From Methanolacinia paynteri (GTDB lineage Archaea > Halobacteriota > Methanomicrobia > Methanomicrobiales > Methanomicrobiaceae): a stretch of 38,643 bases of DNA. The notes under the pieces are model-generated. The model searched no databases, had not been told where the DNA came from, and saw nothing but the letters and a program-made list of their open reading frames with translations. The translations under genes were made by a program, and so were the position numbers. Positions 7,560 to 16,164 of this stretch are shown here, piece by piece. Within the stretch, counting starts at the first letter, position 1. Each line of letters begins with the position of its first letter. Location: NCBI RefSeq assembly GCF_000784355.1, contig NZ_KN360929.1:97811-136453 (forward strand), in the 5' to 3' direction.

Positions 7560-8906
7560 CTATTTCGTGACATTAATCTTCATCCCGTTCCTGAGCAGGT
7601 GGGCGTCGTTGCCGAGCGTATAACCGCATTCCTCGAGCAGTTTTATGTAATCGCCGGTCATGTCGACATCACCGTGGGCGGGAATCACGTGCTGGGGATT
7701 CAACAGGTGGATAACCTCGTAATGATCCTCCCTCTGCCCGTGGCCGCTCACGTGAAGGCCTTCGAAGATCCTCGCACCCCGCATCTTCAGCAGCACCTCC
7801 TGGTGGTAGCGCTGGCCGTAGTTCATCGGGTTCGGAATGACATTGGCGCTGTAGAGAACCTTGTCGCCCTTGTCGATCCTGTACGGGCTGTTGCCCTGTG
7901 CTATCCTCGTTAAGGTCGCACCCGGCTCGCCCTGGTGACCGGTGACTATAGGTACATATTTGTCCTTGCCTTCCTTAATCATCCTGCGGATGACACGGTC
8001 GACCGTCTTCCGGTTGCCAAACATCGAGAGGGTCTCGGGGAAACCAACCTGCTTGAGCTGTTCGGCCGTAGAAGAGTATCTCTCCATCGAACGGCCGAGC
8101 AGGACGGGTTTTCGTCCGATCTCGTGTGCGCATTCCGCGATCGTCTTGACCCTTGCGATATGCGAGGAGAAAGTACTGACGATTATTGCATTCTTGTCGT
8201 CCTCGTAGCTCGTCATCACGTCGCGGACAAGCTTCTGTGCGACACGCTCGCTCGGGCAGCGGCCCGGGAGACGTACGTTCGTACTCTCTACGATAAGAGC
8301 GATGACACCCTCGCGGCCGAGCTCCTGCATCCTCGCGATATCTGGCGGATTGCCGAGAACCGGGGTCCGGTCAAGCTTGAAATCGAGGGCGTAAACGATC
8401 GCTCCCTGGGGAGTATGGAGAACCGCCATCGCGGTATCGATTATACTGTGCTGGATGTTTACGAATTCGATATTAAGATCCTTCGAGATCTCGTACCTGT
8501 ATTTCTTGCCGGCACGGAGTGCGAAGACCTTGTTGTTGACACCGAATTTCTTCTCGCCCTCTATCTGCTGCTCGATGAGCTTGGCGGTATAGGGCGTCCC
8601 GATAATCGGTGCGTTGTACCTGTGCGCAAGCTTAGGGATCGCACCGATATGGTCCAGGTGGCCGTGGGTGCAGACAATCGCCTTGACACTCCCCTCGACA
8701 GTATTCATTATCGTATCGTCGGGTATGGCCTTCATCTCAATGAGGTCGAGGGAGTGCATATTCTCCACTTCCGCGTCCTCGTGGATCATAATCTGGTCGA
8801 GGCGGAGCCCCATATCGAAGATTACAATCTCCTTTCCAACCCTGACGGCGGTCATATTCCGACCTACTTCGTTGTAACCGCCGACGGCTATTATTTCAAT
8901 ATCCAT
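7560..8906 (-). CDS. rnj: Archaeal ribonuclease J (beta-CASP metallo-beta-lactamase family)
   Basis: At 448 residues this is the short archaeal RNase J. The zinc motif HGHLDH is at 81-86 (VCTHGHLDHIGAIPKL), a further metal-binding histidine in NIQHSIIDTAMAVL, and the beta-CASP signatures VESTNVRLPGRCPSE, IVSTFSSHIARV, and near the C-terminus VSGHGQREDHYEVIHLLNPQHVIPAHGD are all intact. Archaeal RNase J is a 5'-3' exonuclease acting on 5'-monophosphate RNA, with a role in mRNA decay. The N-terminus starts directly at the lactamase fold, without the KH domains of CPSF relatives. It sits 12 bases before the prenyl synthase ATG. Confidence 0.95.
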   Translation of the reverse strand: MDIEIIAVGGYNEVGRNMTAVRVGKEIVIFDMGLRLDQIMIHEDAEVENMHSLDLIEMKAIPDDTIMNTVEGSVKAIVCTHGHLDHIGAIPKLAHRYNAPIIGTPYTAKLIEQQIEGEKKFGVNNKVFALRAGKKYRYEISKDLNIEFVNIQHSIIDTAMAVLHTPQGAIVYALDFKLDRTPVLGNPPDIARMQELGREGVIALIVESTNVRLPGRCPSERVAQKLVRDVMTSYEDDKNAIIVSTFSSHIARVKTIAECAHEIGRKPVLLGRSMERYSSTAEQLKQVGFPETLSMFGNRKTVDRVIRRMIKEGKDKYVPIVTGHQGEPGATLTRIAQGNSPYRIDKGDKVLYSANVIPNPMNYGQRYHQEVLLKMRGARIFEGLHVSGHGQREDHYEVIHLLNPQHVIPAHGDVDMTGDYIKLLEECGYTLGNDAHLLRNGMKINVTK

Positions 8907-8954
8907 TTTAAATCTCCTGAAATATCAGATTTTTTTAGATCTTTTAGATCTTTT

Positions 8955-10007
8955 TTATATCATTTCACCAGTCTTTCCGGTAATATAGACTCTTTTTCCG
9001 GCCAGTGCACCGCAGCTCTCCGAGCCCGTCAGGTACATCGCGATCCTGATCTCTTCGTGGATCTGCCCGATCTTCCCGAAAAGTGCCTCGGAACTTTCCA
9101 TCGCCGGCTTAAGCAGCGGAAGCGCCATTCCCCCGAGGGATGCGCCCAGTGCGACAGCTTTTGCAATATCTATCCCCGACCTCAGGCCGCCTGAAGCGAT
9201 CACGGGCTTTCCCTTACCGCAGACCTCGATAAGGGAGACGACGGTCGGGATTCCCCAATCTGAAAAATCCCTGCCGAGCTGTCTCAGCGACTCATCCTCA
9301 CCGCGAAGGGCCTCTACGGCCGCCCACGAAGTTCCGCCGAGCCCGGCGGTATCGATCGCGGCAGCCCCGACGGACCACAACTTCTCCGCAACTTCGGCCG
9401 ATATACCCGCACCCGTCTCTTTGACGATTACTGGATATTTCGAAGATACACAGAGTTCGGCTATAGCATCGAGACAACCGGACGAATCGTGATCGCCTTC
9501 CGGCTGGACTGCCTCCTGGAGCGGGTTTAAGTGGATGCATAGCGCCTGTGCGTCTATCATCTCCACTGCACGATCCGCCCATTCGGGACCCTTCTCCCTG
9601 AGCTGCACCGCACCGAGATTCCCGCATAGGAACGCCTTCGGCGCAGCCTCGCGGACGGCTGTAAAACTGCCTTCAAGATCTGGGTTTTCGAGTGCGGCCC
9701 TCTGGGAGCCCACACCCATACCGATATTGAATCGTCCTGCGGCCTCTCCCAGTCGCCGGTTGACCTCCGTCGTATCCGGGTGGCCCCCGGTCATGGCAGA
9801 TATAAACAAAGGGGACGCCAGCTTATGGCCGAGAAAACGAACACCCGGATCAATCCTGTCCATGCTGCACTCGGGCAGAGAATTATGCACAAGCCTGATA
9901 TCGTCGAAACCGCTTCTGCCGGCTTCGATATTCCCGCTGCAGCAGATCTTCAGGTGCTCGAGTTTTCTTGAGGAGGTATATTCCGATTTGTCCTTCTTCT
10001 TATCCAT
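8955..10007 (-). CDS. fni: Type 2 isopentenyl-diphosphate delta-isomerase (FMN)
   Basis: The 350-residue product is the FMN-dependent isomerase that interconverts IPP and DMAPP. Visible signatures are SSRKLEHLKIC near the N-terminus, SPLFISAMTGGHPD (65-78), GSQRAAL, HLNPLQEAVQPEGD, VKETGAGIS, DTAGLGGTSWAAVE and, near the C-terminus, ASGGLRSGIDIAKAVALGASLGGMA for FMN phosphate binding. The family's TIM barrel is full length. It is placed between isopentenyl phosphate kinase (123 bases upstream) and RNase J (48 bases downstream), as expected for the modified archaeal mevalonate pathway. Confidence 0.97.
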   Translation of the reverse strand: MDKKKDKSEYTSSRKLEHLKICCSGNIEAGRSGFDDIRLVHNSLPECSMDRIDPGVRFLGHKLASPLFISAMTGGHPDTTEVNRRLGEAAGRFNIGMGVGSQRAALENPDLEGSFTAVREAAPKAFLCGNLGAVQLREKGPEWADRAVEMIDAQALCIHLNPLQEAVQPEGDHDSSGCLDAIAELCVSSKYPVIVKETGAGISAEVAEKLWSVGAAAIDTAGLGGTSWAAVEALRGEDESLRQLGRDFSDWGIPTVVSLIEVCGKGKPVIASGGLRSGIDIAKAVALGASLGGMALPLLKPAMESSEALFGKIGQIHEEIRIAMYLTGSESCGALAGKRVYITGKTGEMI

Positions 10008-10130
10008 CTTAAATTCCTGGTTGTTCCGGCCTTCCCTGCGGCTATAGTGAGATCTGGCCGATCAGCCGGGCCGCATATGCACCCAATCACTGGGCGCCGT
10101 CAATGCGGCAAATCTATATTCTGTTCCCGG

Positions 10131-10892
10131 TTAAGGCGACACCCGTGTGCCGCCGTTGTCGCGCCCGTCAAGGAAATCACTGACACGGGATATATGGAAT
10201 AGCTCCGATTCGACACCATTTTCGGCAAGGAGAAGAAGTTCGTCGATCTTGCCCCTCATCCCTCCGGTAACGTCGGTGCTGCCCGATCCGCGGATCTCCA
10301 GATCGCCGGCGTTGTTCCTGTTTATGTGACGGATTACATTTCCGTCGGAACCTATTACACCGGCGACATCTGTCGCAAGTCCTATTCTGTCGACTGCCAT
10401 TTTCCCTGCAAGGCAGCTGATAAGCTGATCGCCCGAGACGATACAGGCCCCCTGCCCGATATCCATCACTACGTCCCCGTGAAGAACGGGGATTACACCG
10501 TTTTGGATTAGCAGTTCGACAGGACTGCTGTCAAATGATATTAGACGTCCGTTTTTCGCAGTACATGCATCAAGCGGGTGAATGCCTACGGCCTCCACAC
10601 CACTGGCACGCAGCGCGTTTACCACCTCTTCGTTCAGGCTGCACACAGCCCTGTGGGTGATAAATATGCCTGCTTTATTAGTATGATCTAACCCTTTATC
10701 AAGATGATGCTCTTTCGCTTCCGGATGGCCGCACGAACCGGCGCCGTGAACGATAACCGGCACGACATTATCTCTTGACGCGAGCTCTTTCGCTATCTTT
10801 TCAAGAACAGGTTTGTTTACTTTGCATTCGCCCGAAGATTTGTCGGTGATTACGCTACCGCCCAGCTTTAGAATAATCTTCTCTTTCCTCAT
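10131..10892 (-). CDS. Isopentenyl phosphate kinase
   Basis: A 253-residue amino acid kinase family protein. The N-terminus ILKLGGSVITDKS (residues 7-19) binds phosphate; PVIVHGAGSCGHPEAKEHHLDKG (45-67) holds the glycine loop and the histidine (H56) typical of isopentenyl phosphate kinases; GDVVMD and SGDQLIS follow, then DVAGVIG and TDVTGGMRGKIDELL. It phosphorylates isopentenyl phosphate to IPP, the last step of the archaeal mevalonate route. Its 5' end overlaps the 3' end of the mevalonate kinase gene by 38 bases in another frame, an unusually long overlap suggesting coupled translation. The next gene is the IPP isomerase. Confidence 0.95.
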   Translation of the reverse strand: MRKEKIILKLGGSVITDKSSGECKVNKPVLEKIAKELASRDNVVPVIVHGAGSCGHPEAKEHHLDKGLDHTNKAGIFITHRAVCSLNEEVVNALRASGVEAVGIHPLDACTAKNGRLISFDSSPVELLIQNGVIPVLHGDVVMDIGQGACIVSGDQLISCLAGKMAVDRIGLATDVAGVIGSDGNVIRHINRNNAGDLEIRGSGSTDVTGGMRGKIDELLLLAENGVESELFHISRVSDFLDGRDNGGTRVSP

Positions 10893-11754
10893 CGTCTTCC
10901 CTGCGTGCCCCTTCCGTATCTATCGTAGTTATTATCGCCTTTCCGTCGGCAGCCTCGATTGCAGCGGCGACCCTGCTCTTGGATCTCTTCGGGCAGAGTG
11001 CGATCATGCACCCTCCGCCGCCGGCCCCTGTCATTTTGGCGCCGTATGCACCGCCGCTCCGTGCTGCGTTCACAAGCCTTGTCAATGCCGGGTGGCCTAC
11101 CCCGAGAGCCTCCAGGAGAGAATGGTTGACGTCCATATACCGCCCGAGAACCTTTAAGTTGTTGAAATTGTGCATGGATCTCGTCGTGACCGCCTCGATT
11201 GCATCGAGGATCGGGTCGACCACGAGCGGGTTCGTCCTCCTGAATTCACCCACCATCTCCACGAGTTCGGACGTCTTGTGCGAGACGAGGGTGTTGCCGA
11301 TGACGATGTTGAAATTCTCCGGCGGAAGGATCCTCCTCTTGTTGTCCTTGATCAGGATCAGTCCGCCATAGGTCGAGACGAACGTATCGGTAGGGCTCGC
11401 TCTTCCCCTCTGGACCTTCTTCTCCACCTGGTATGCGATATCAGCGATGTCCTTTTTCTGAAGGGAAAGGTTGAATTCGTCGTTTATCGCCGAGAGCGTT
11501 GCGACGGTGACCGCCGCGGACGATCCGAGGCCTGATGAGCTCGGGAGCTGGGAATGAATATATACACTCCCCGTAACACCGGTCAGATCGAAACAATTCT
11601 CAATATAAGGGGAATTTATCTTCGAAGGGTTCCGCACCTTCCTGACCGTAACCGAGACCCTCGGTTTGATGGCCATCGCTATTCCCGGTTTTCCGTAGAC
11701 CACCGCGTGCTCGCCAAATAAAAATACCTTGCCCGGTGCACTCCATGTCGCCAT
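10855..11754 (-). CDS. mvk: Mevalonate kinase
   Basis: The 299-residue GHMP kinase has the three family motifs: SAPGKVFLFGEHAVVYGKPG (residues 5-24), the ATP loop PSSSGLGSSAAVTVATL (71-87) and KMTGAGGGGCMIAL near the C-terminus. It phosphorylates mevalonate using ATP. The last 15 or so residues are highly charged (RREDDEEREDYSKAGR) and are encoded in the region that overlaps the start of isopentenyl phosphate kinase; this tail is probably not structural. It starts only eight bases beyond the MEMO gene stop, so the two are likely translated from the same mRNA. Confidence 0.97.
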   Translation of the reverse strand: MATWSAPGKVFLFGEHAVVYGKPGIAMAIKPRVSVTVRKVRNPSKINSPYIENCFDLTGVTGSVYIHSQLPSSSGLGSSAAVTVATLSAINDEFNLSLQKKDIADIAYQVEKKVQRGRASPTDTFVSTYGGLILIKDNKRRILPPENFNIVIGNTLVSHKTSELVEMVGEFRRTNPLVVDPILDAIEAVTTRSMHNFNNLKVLGRYMDVNHSLLEALGVGHPALTRLVNAARSGGAYGAKMTGAGGGGCMIALCPKRSKSRVAAAIEAADGKAIITTIDTEGARREDDEEREDYSKAGR

Positions 11755-11762
11755 ATTATCAC

Positions 11763-12563
11763 TTAAAAAACTGCAACCGCCGCGTACCCGACAACCTGGC
11801 TGAAGTCACCCGAGACGTCGCCGCTGGTCATGTAATTCAGCAATTCACCCTTTTTTGCACCGAATAGTTCCCTGCATGCCTCTACCATCACTGCAATCGG
11901 CCCGTAGCCGCAGGCACTGACGCCCTCCTCACGGATTCTCCTGAAAAATTCTTCCGAATCAAGATCGAAGAGAGCTTCGATGGCATAACCGTCGAGCCTT
12001 CTCGCCTCTTCATCAGGGATATAATGCGAAAAGTCAGAGGATGCGACAATTCTTACATCCGACGACGTTTCACGGACTGCCCGGACGATTGCATCCGCCA
12101 TTGCTTTTGCTCCCTGCAGGGTCTGCCTCCCCATAAGTACGGGCACGACCTTCGCATCCGGGAACCTGAACTTTATGAAGGGCATCTGCACTTCAAGAGA
12201 ATTTTCAGGCTGGGCCATTGCAAAATCGTCCCTGTTGATATCGAGTGCAGAGACAAGAGTCTCGTCGCATTCGATAACTCCAAGAGGCGTCTCCCATGAC
12301 AGACCGGAGGTGCAGTCGGGATACCCGGAATGGCTCGGGGCGATTACGATAAAAGTCCCGTTGAAATCTTCAGGAATTGCAGAAAAGGAATATGCGGCTG
12401 CCTGGCCGGAATATATTGTCCCCGCATGAGGGGATATTATTCCGCAGGCGTCTACAGGATGCGGCAAAGCAACATGACTAAAAAAATACGCCAGCTGCTC
12501 TTTTAAAGAAGCGGGCTCCCCGGGATAGAATCTCCCGGCCAGAGTGACCCTGCGCACATCCAT
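11763..12563 (-). CDS. MEMO1 / AmmeMemoRadiSam protein B family
   Basis: A 266-residue MEMO family protein with the conserved blocks GRFYPG (residues 10-15), IISPHAGTIYSGQAAAYS (42-59, H46 a probable metal ligand), VIAPSHSGYPD (73-83, H78), SLEVQMPFIKFRFPDAKVVPVLMG and SSDFSHYIPDEEARRLDGYAIE, ending YMTSGDVSGDFSQVVGYAAVAVF. The fold is that of non-haem iron dioxygenases and human MEMO1. In archaea the gene recurs beside mevalonate kinase, so a role tied to isoprenoid synthesis or to translation has been suspected, but no reaction is established that I can name. It lies between S2 and mevalonate kinase. Confidence 0.93.
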   Translation of the reverse strand: MDVRRVTLAGRFYPGEPASLKEQLAYFFSHVALPHPVDACGIISPHAGTIYSGQAAAYSFSAIPEDFNGTFIVIAPSHSGYPDCTSGLSWETPLGVIECDETLVSALDINRDDFAMAQPENSLEVQMPFIKFRFPDAKVVPVLMGRQTLQGAKAMADAIVRAVRETSSDVRIVASSDFSHYIPDEEARRLDGYAIEALFDLDSEEFFRRIREEGVSACGYGPIAVMVEACRELFGAKKGELLNYMTSGDVSGDFSQVVGYAAVAVF

Positions 12564-12586
12564 GTAACCATAAACTCCGGGCTCGC

Positions 12587-13198
12587 TTAAAGCTCGATCT
12601 CGAAGTCTTCTACTGTAATGGAGGTTGGGACACCGCGTATCTTAAGAACCTCTCTTGCAAGCAGATAGTATATCAGGCTCAGAGCTTTGCGCCCCTTATT
12701 GTTTGTAGGGATTACGAGATCAATATATTTAGTAATGTTGTTGGTGTCGCAGAGGGCAACTACCGGGACGCCGCACTGGACCGCCTCGTTGATCGCCTGC
12801 GAATCGCCGATCGGGTCGGTTACGATAAGAACGTCGGGTTCAACGTAGTTCGGGATCTTCTGGTTGGTCAGCATTCCGGGAATGAAGCGGCCTACCTTCG
12901 ACCTTCCGCCGACTGCATCGGCGAACTTTCTTGCCGGGTACTGTCCGTACTGGCGCGAGGTCACAACGAATATCTTTGCAGGGTCGAATTTTGCAATGAA
13001 CTCTGCAGCGGTCTTTATCCTGTCGTCTGTCTGCTGAATGTCGAGGATGTAAAGTCCGTCACCGCGGACGCGGTAGATAAACTTCATCATGTCCTGGCTC
13101 TTCTGCTGCGTTCCGATGTGTACACCGGCAGCAAGGTAATCTTCAACCGGGACTAAGGACTCTTTCAGCTCTATCTCAATATCACTATTTGCATTCAA
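12587..13198 (-). CDS. rps2: 30S ribosomal protein S2
   Basis: The 203-residue product has the archaeal/eukaryotic S2 (SA-like) features: [69 protein letters not shown] and [35 protein letters not shown]. It belongs to the head of the small ribosomal subunit. GGAG precedes the ATG by 13 bases. It follows rpoK closely and precedes MEMO. In many archaea an enolase gene lies between rpoK and rps2; here there is none. Confidence 0.97.
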   Translation of the reverse strand: MNANSDIEIELKESLVPVEDYLAAGVHIGTQQKSQDMMKFIYRVRGDGLYILDIQQTDDRIKTAAEFIAKFDPAKIFVVTSRQYGQYPARKFADAVGGRSKVGRFIPGMLTNQKIPNYVEPDVLIVTDPIGDSQAINEAVQCGVPVVALCDTNNITKYIDLVIPTNNKGRKALSLIYYLLAREVLKIRGVPTSITVEDFEIEL

Positions 13199-13215
13199 TT
13201 AATCAGCTCTCCTTT

Positions 13216-13386
13216 TTATCTTCTTTTCACTGTAATGGGAATTACGCCCTTTTGGTACTCCTCTAATGCGATTTCAAGAGGATCAATCTTGTCTGTTTTC
13301 ACTAATAACGGTGCGCCCATCGAGATTTGCAACGAGCGTGCCCCGACGATGCGGGCTCTTTCATAGCGGGTGTATGATGTTGTCAT
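13216..13386 (-). CDS. rpoK: DNA-directed RNA polymerase subunit K
   Basis: A 56-residue frame between S2 and tRNA-Pro. It starts [20 protein letters not shown], continues ISMGAPLLV and ends [14 protein letters not shown]. These are the signatures of archaeal RpoK, the homologue of Rpb6/omega that helps assemble and stabilise RNA polymerase ([13 protein letters not shown] and GAPxLV are near-invariant). Length is typical for archaeal RpoK without an acidic N-terminal extension. It ends 18 bases before the S2 start codon. Its start lies 45 bases after the 3' end of tRNA-Pro. Confidence 0.93.
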   Translation of the reverse strand: MTTSYTRYERARIVGARSLQISMGAPLLVKTDKIDPLEIALEEYQKGVIPITVKRR

Positions 13387-13430
13387 CTTAATCCACAGAA
13401 CTTTTTAAGAACATTTAAATTTTTGGAAAA

Positions 13431-13503
13431 TGGGGTCGCTGAGATTCGAACTCAGGTCACAGCATCCCGAACGCCATAGGATTCCAGGCTACCCCACGAC
13501 CCC
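13431..13503 (-). tRNA. tRNA-Pro (CGG)
   Basis: A 73-base cloverleaf on the minus strand: acceptor GGGGTCG/CGACCCC with discriminator A, D arm with GGGTAGCCTGGAATCC, anticodon loop TTCGGGA (anticodon CGG after the invariant T33) on a G-U-rich stem, a short variable loop and the T arm CTGAG-TTCGAAT-CTCAG. No CCA is encoded and no intron is seen. It lies between rpoN and rpoK within the ribosomal gene train, so it is probably cut out of the long transcript. It decodes CCG. Confidence 0.92.
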
Positions 13504-13511
13504 TCCTAAAT

Positions 13512-13700
13512 TTATTGATAAGGGTTGAGATCGTCAATGATCTCCTTGTGCGAAAGCAGCATTCTCCTGCAGCAGTAACGCTCAAGACCGAGATCATCCA
13601 GAATCTCCCTGATATCCTCACCAGCTTCCAATCTCTTCTTATACTCTTCATACTCGGTGGAAATCACTTTTCCACAGGTAAAACATCTGACTGGTATCAT
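13512..13700 (-). CDS. rpoN: DNA-directed RNA polymerase subunit N
   Basis: The 62-residue protein is archaeal RpoN, the homologue of Rpb10. It starts [13 protein letters not shown] (C6, C9) and has the CC pair in [13 protein letters not shown] (C43, C44), the four zinc ligands of the family. It helps anchor subunits D and L in the polymerase core. It is placed between S9 and tRNA-Pro, the usual archaeal order S13-S4-S11-D-L18e-L13-S9-N-K. Confidence 0.97.
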   Translation of the reverse strand: MIPVRCFTCGKVISTEYEEYKKRLEAGEDIREILDDLGLERYCCRRMLLSHKEIIDDLNPYQ

Positions 13701-13733
13701 TGAGCCTGATCTCTCCCTTATATTTTAGCCATC

Positions 13734-14135
13734 CTAACGATAAGACTTTTGGAATTTCTTTCTTGCACCGCGTCCGTGAGGCTTTTTCGCCTCTTTCTGG
13801 CGGGAGTCGTTGACAAGAAGAGTCCTGTCATATGCAAGATATGCGTCCTTAATCTTAGGGTCGTTATACCAGTTAAGGATACCGCGGCCTATTGCAGTTC
13901 TGATGGCATCTGCCTGTCCCATGTAGCCGCCGCCCTGGACCTCGACACTGATGTCGATCTCGTCGGTTATGCCGGGGAGAAGGAGAAGGGGCTCTGAAAT
14001 CTTCAGCCTTGAAAGTTCTGTCCCGTAGATTTCGAGGGGAACCGAGTTGATGCGGATCCTTCCCTTTCCTTCCTTCACGGTCGCCCTGGCAACGGCGGTC
14101 TTCTTCTTTCCGCTTGTATTGATAATCTTTGACAT
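13734..14135 (-). CDS. rps9: 30S ribosomal protein S9
   Basis: The 133-residue protein has GKKKTAVARATVKEGKGRIRINS at the N-terminus, GGGYMGQADAIRTAIGRGIL in the centre and the basic C-terminal tail RGARKKFQKSYR that reaches toward the P site of the ribosome. The tail and the length fit archaeal S9. It is transcribed between L13 (16 bases upstream) and RpoN. Confidence 0.97.
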   Translation of the reverse strand: MSKIINTSGKKKTAVARATVKEGKGRIRINSVPLEIYGTELSRLKISEPLLLLPGITDEIDISVEVQGGGYMGQADAIRTAIGRGILNWYNDPKIKDAYLAYDRTLLVNDSRQKEAKKPHGRGARKKFQKSYR

Positions 14136-14151
14136 AAATCTTTACCCCCGG

Positions 14152-14574
14152 TTAGAATTTTGCTCCCAGCGTTTCGCTGATCGTTCCGATCTTTACATAC
14201 TTGGGAGTCGACAGGGAGTCGACGTGGGCAGAGTCGATGACCTCGAATTCAGAGTTGGCAAACTCGTTCGGGACTCCGACATAGACCTTTACTCTCTTGA
14301 AGGCCTCGACACCGCGCTGCCTCTTGTAAGGGAGCATGCCCCTGATCGTGCGCTTCATGATGTGGTCGGGTCTTCTCGGGAAGAACGGTCCGCCTTCGCG
14401 TGAACCGCGCTTTCTCTTCACGTCGTAGTCTGCCAGAACACGTGCCTTTGCACCTGTAACTACGGCAGCTTCCGCATTGACGATCGCGATCTCCTCTCCC
14501 TCGAGGCATCTCTTGGCTACAAGGCTCGCGAGTCTTCCAAGGCGCAGGTCTGTTGCATCGATTACTGTAACCAT
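14152..14574 (-). CDS. rpl13: 50S ribosomal protein L13
   Basis: Archaeal L13 (L13a-like), 140 residues from [21 protein letters not shown], with the later blocks [36 protein letters not shown] and [10 protein letters not shown] place the start at ATG 14574 because GGTGAGGAG lies just before it. A longer reading would begin at an in-frame GTG (14583) that falls within this ribosome-binding sequence and overlaps the L18e stop. L13 is an early-binding large-subunit protein. Members on both sides are S9 and L18e. Confidence 0.95.
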   Translation of the reverse strand: MVTVIDATDLRLGRLASLVAKRCLEGEEIAIVNAEAAVVTGAKARVLADYDVKRKRGSREGGPFFPRRPDHIMKRTIRGMLPYKRQRGVEAFKRVKVYVGVPNEFANSEFEVIDSAHVDSLSTPKYVKIGTISETLGAKF

Positions 14575-14579
14575 TCTCC

Positions 14580-14942
14580 TCACCTCAGTATCCTTACAAG
14601 TTTTCCCTCGGGATTCGTCTTCACGAGGTCCTCAATAGTCATACAGGTTCCTTCGGCAGCTTTGATCTTGTCTGCTGCACCTTCGCTGAAATTGAGCGCG
14701 GCAACCTTCACTCCCCTTGTCAGTGCTCCGCTTCCGAGAACCTTGCCGGGTATGATCACGGTCTCGCCTTCGCGGGCGTACCTGTTGATCTTGCTGAGGT
14801 TTACCTCGGCGTAGTTGCGGCTCGGGGCCTCAAGTCTTCTCGCGATCTCGCGCCAGACCTTCGCATCGCCTGAACGGGACGCTTCCTTTAATGATGAGAT
14901 CAGGGCAGTGTAACGCGGATTTGTCTTAGTAATATTCTTCAT
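14580..14942 (-). CDS. rpl18e: 50S ribosomal protein L18e
   Basis: The 120-residue product begins [22 protein letters not shown] and has [20 protein letters not shown] and [25 protein letters not shown], typical of L18e, an archaeal/eukaryotic protein related to bacterial L15. It lies one base from the rpoD stop and is followed by L13, so translation of this block is tightly coupled. It is part of the large ribosomal subunit. Confidence 0.97.
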   Translation of the reverse strand: MKNITKTNPRYTALISSLKEASRSGDAKVWREIARRLEAPSRNYAEVNLSKINRYAREGETVIIPGKVLGSGALTRGVKVAALNFSEGAADKIKAAEGTCMTIEDLVKTNPEGKLVRILR

Positions 14943-14943
14943 A

Positions 14944-15768
14944 TCAGATCGCTCCGGATATCTCGTTTAATACATCCACCAGGCTGTCGGATTTGTCCTT
15001 CATTATTCCTAATGCGCAGGTCATGATCTCCTTCACGGGGAGCGACCCGTCGCTTTCGACGACAAATAAAAACCTTGTATTGTCCGGTTTAACGCTTATT
15101 GCCGGCCTGTCACCGATTCCGCTCGCCATACATGCCTTCTCACAGAGACGGCACATCGAACAGTCCTCGAGTTTCCCGTCGGCAACTTCGACCGATTTTT
15201 TGCCGACCCTGAGAACATTGCGCGGGCACTCTTCGACACAGTTGCCGCAGGCATCGCACCGGTCATCGATTGTGATGACGGGATATGCCTTGTAGCCGCA
15301 TGCGAGAGTGGGCTCCCATTTTGCATGTTCGTCCCCGATATTGAGTTCCGCACGGGCCTCGAGAACGACCTTCTGGTCCTTTTCGAGTTTGACGATGGGT
15401 ATATCCATATTCACCGGCGTGGCTCTCGGGTCTGCAGGTATGAGATCGCTCGAATGAACCGTGCCGGGGCCCTCGACGCTGAGCGTGAATATGGCCTGGC
15501 AGGACGAGCATCCCTCGCCGCCGCACGAACATTCGGACTTCTTTACATATTCTGACAGATCGGTCTTGATCGGAATCAGGCCGAGCCTGTGTGCCAGCAT
15601 CTCGTCGAAGAGTGCACTGTTATTATCATATATCAGCACGTCTTCGATTGCGAGTGTAGGCACCTCTCCGATCATTGTCCTGCGGAATGTATTTGCAAAC
15701 GCAGGAGTGGCATCCTTAAGCGTAAAACGCGCAATATCTTCGTCCAGCCTGCTGAATGAAATCTCCAT
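14944..15768 (-). CDS. rpoD: DNA-directed RNA polymerase subunit D with ferredoxin-like iron-sulfur domain
   Basis: The 274-residue protein is archaeal RpoD (Rpb3/alpha homologue). N-terminal dimerisation region: AFANTFRRTMIGEVPTLAIEDV and ALFDEMLAHRLGLIPIK. An inserted ferredoxin-like domain (about 165-222) holds two complete CxxCxxCxxxC motifs: C171/C174/C177/C181 and C203/C206/C209/C213. Two [4Fe-4S] clusters are therefore possible; many archaeal RpoD proteins keep only one or none. A separate cysteine group C80/C82/C87/C90 (CSCGGEGCSSC) may bind zinc. The subunit seeds polymerase assembly with L and N. It lies between S11 and L18e. Confidence 0.97.
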   Translation of the reverse strand: MEISFSRLDEDIARFTLKDATPAFANTFRRTMIGEVPTLAIEDVLIYDNNSALFDEMLAHRLGLIPIKTDLSEYVKKSECSCGGEGCSSCQAIFTLSVEGPGTVHSSDLIPADPRATPVNMDIPIVKLEKDQKVVLEARAELNIGDEHAKWEPTLACGYKAYPVITIDDRCDACGNCVEECPRNVLRVGKKSVEVADGKLEDCSMCRLCEKACMASGIGDRPAISVKPDNTRFLFVVESDGSLPVKEIMTCALGIMKDKSDSLVDVLNEISGAI

Positions 15769-15771
15769 TAA

Positions 15772-16164
15772 TCAGACTCTCCTGCCCCTTCTTCCACCTT
15801 TTGCACGGATGCTGTCATGTGGAACGGGCGTTACGTCTTCGATGCGTCCGATTCTCATTCCCGCACGGGCGAGTGCACGGATTGCAGCCTGTGCTCCGGG
15901 ACCGGGACTGCGTTGTTTGCCCCTGCCTGGTGCACGGACCCTGACGTGAACTCCTACGATGCCCTTGTCCTTTGCCGCCTGTGCGACATTGGTTGCCATC
16001 TGCATGGCAGCATAAGGTGAACTTTCATTTCTGGCCTGTTTAACAACCATACCGCCGCTGGACTTTGTCACGGTCTCGGCTCCCGAGAGATCGGTTATTG
16101 TTATGACCGTGTTGTTGAATGATGCGAAGATGTGGGCGATTCCCCACTTTTCATCAGATGCCAT
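15772..16164 (-). CDS. rps11: 30S ribosomal protein S11
   Basis: The 130-residue product shows archaeal S11 motifs: [79 protein letters not shown] and the C-terminal [22 protein letters not shown]11 binds the platform of the small subunit near the mRNA exit. Its ATG overlaps the TAA of rps4 by one base (TAATG), so the two are translationally coupled. Confidence 0.97.
   Translation of the reverse strand: MASDEKWGIAHIFASFNNTVITITDLSGAETVTKSSGGMVVKQARNESSPYAAMQMATNVAQAAKDKGIVGVHVRVRAPGRGKQRSPGPGAQAAIRALARAGMRIGRIEDVTPVPHDSIRAKGGRRGRRV

Noticed and set aside
6561..9194. Long plus-strand reading frames opposite prenyl synthase, RNase J and gltX
   Set aside because: They are shadows caused by codon bias in the real minus-strand genes; no motif or ribosome-binding site.
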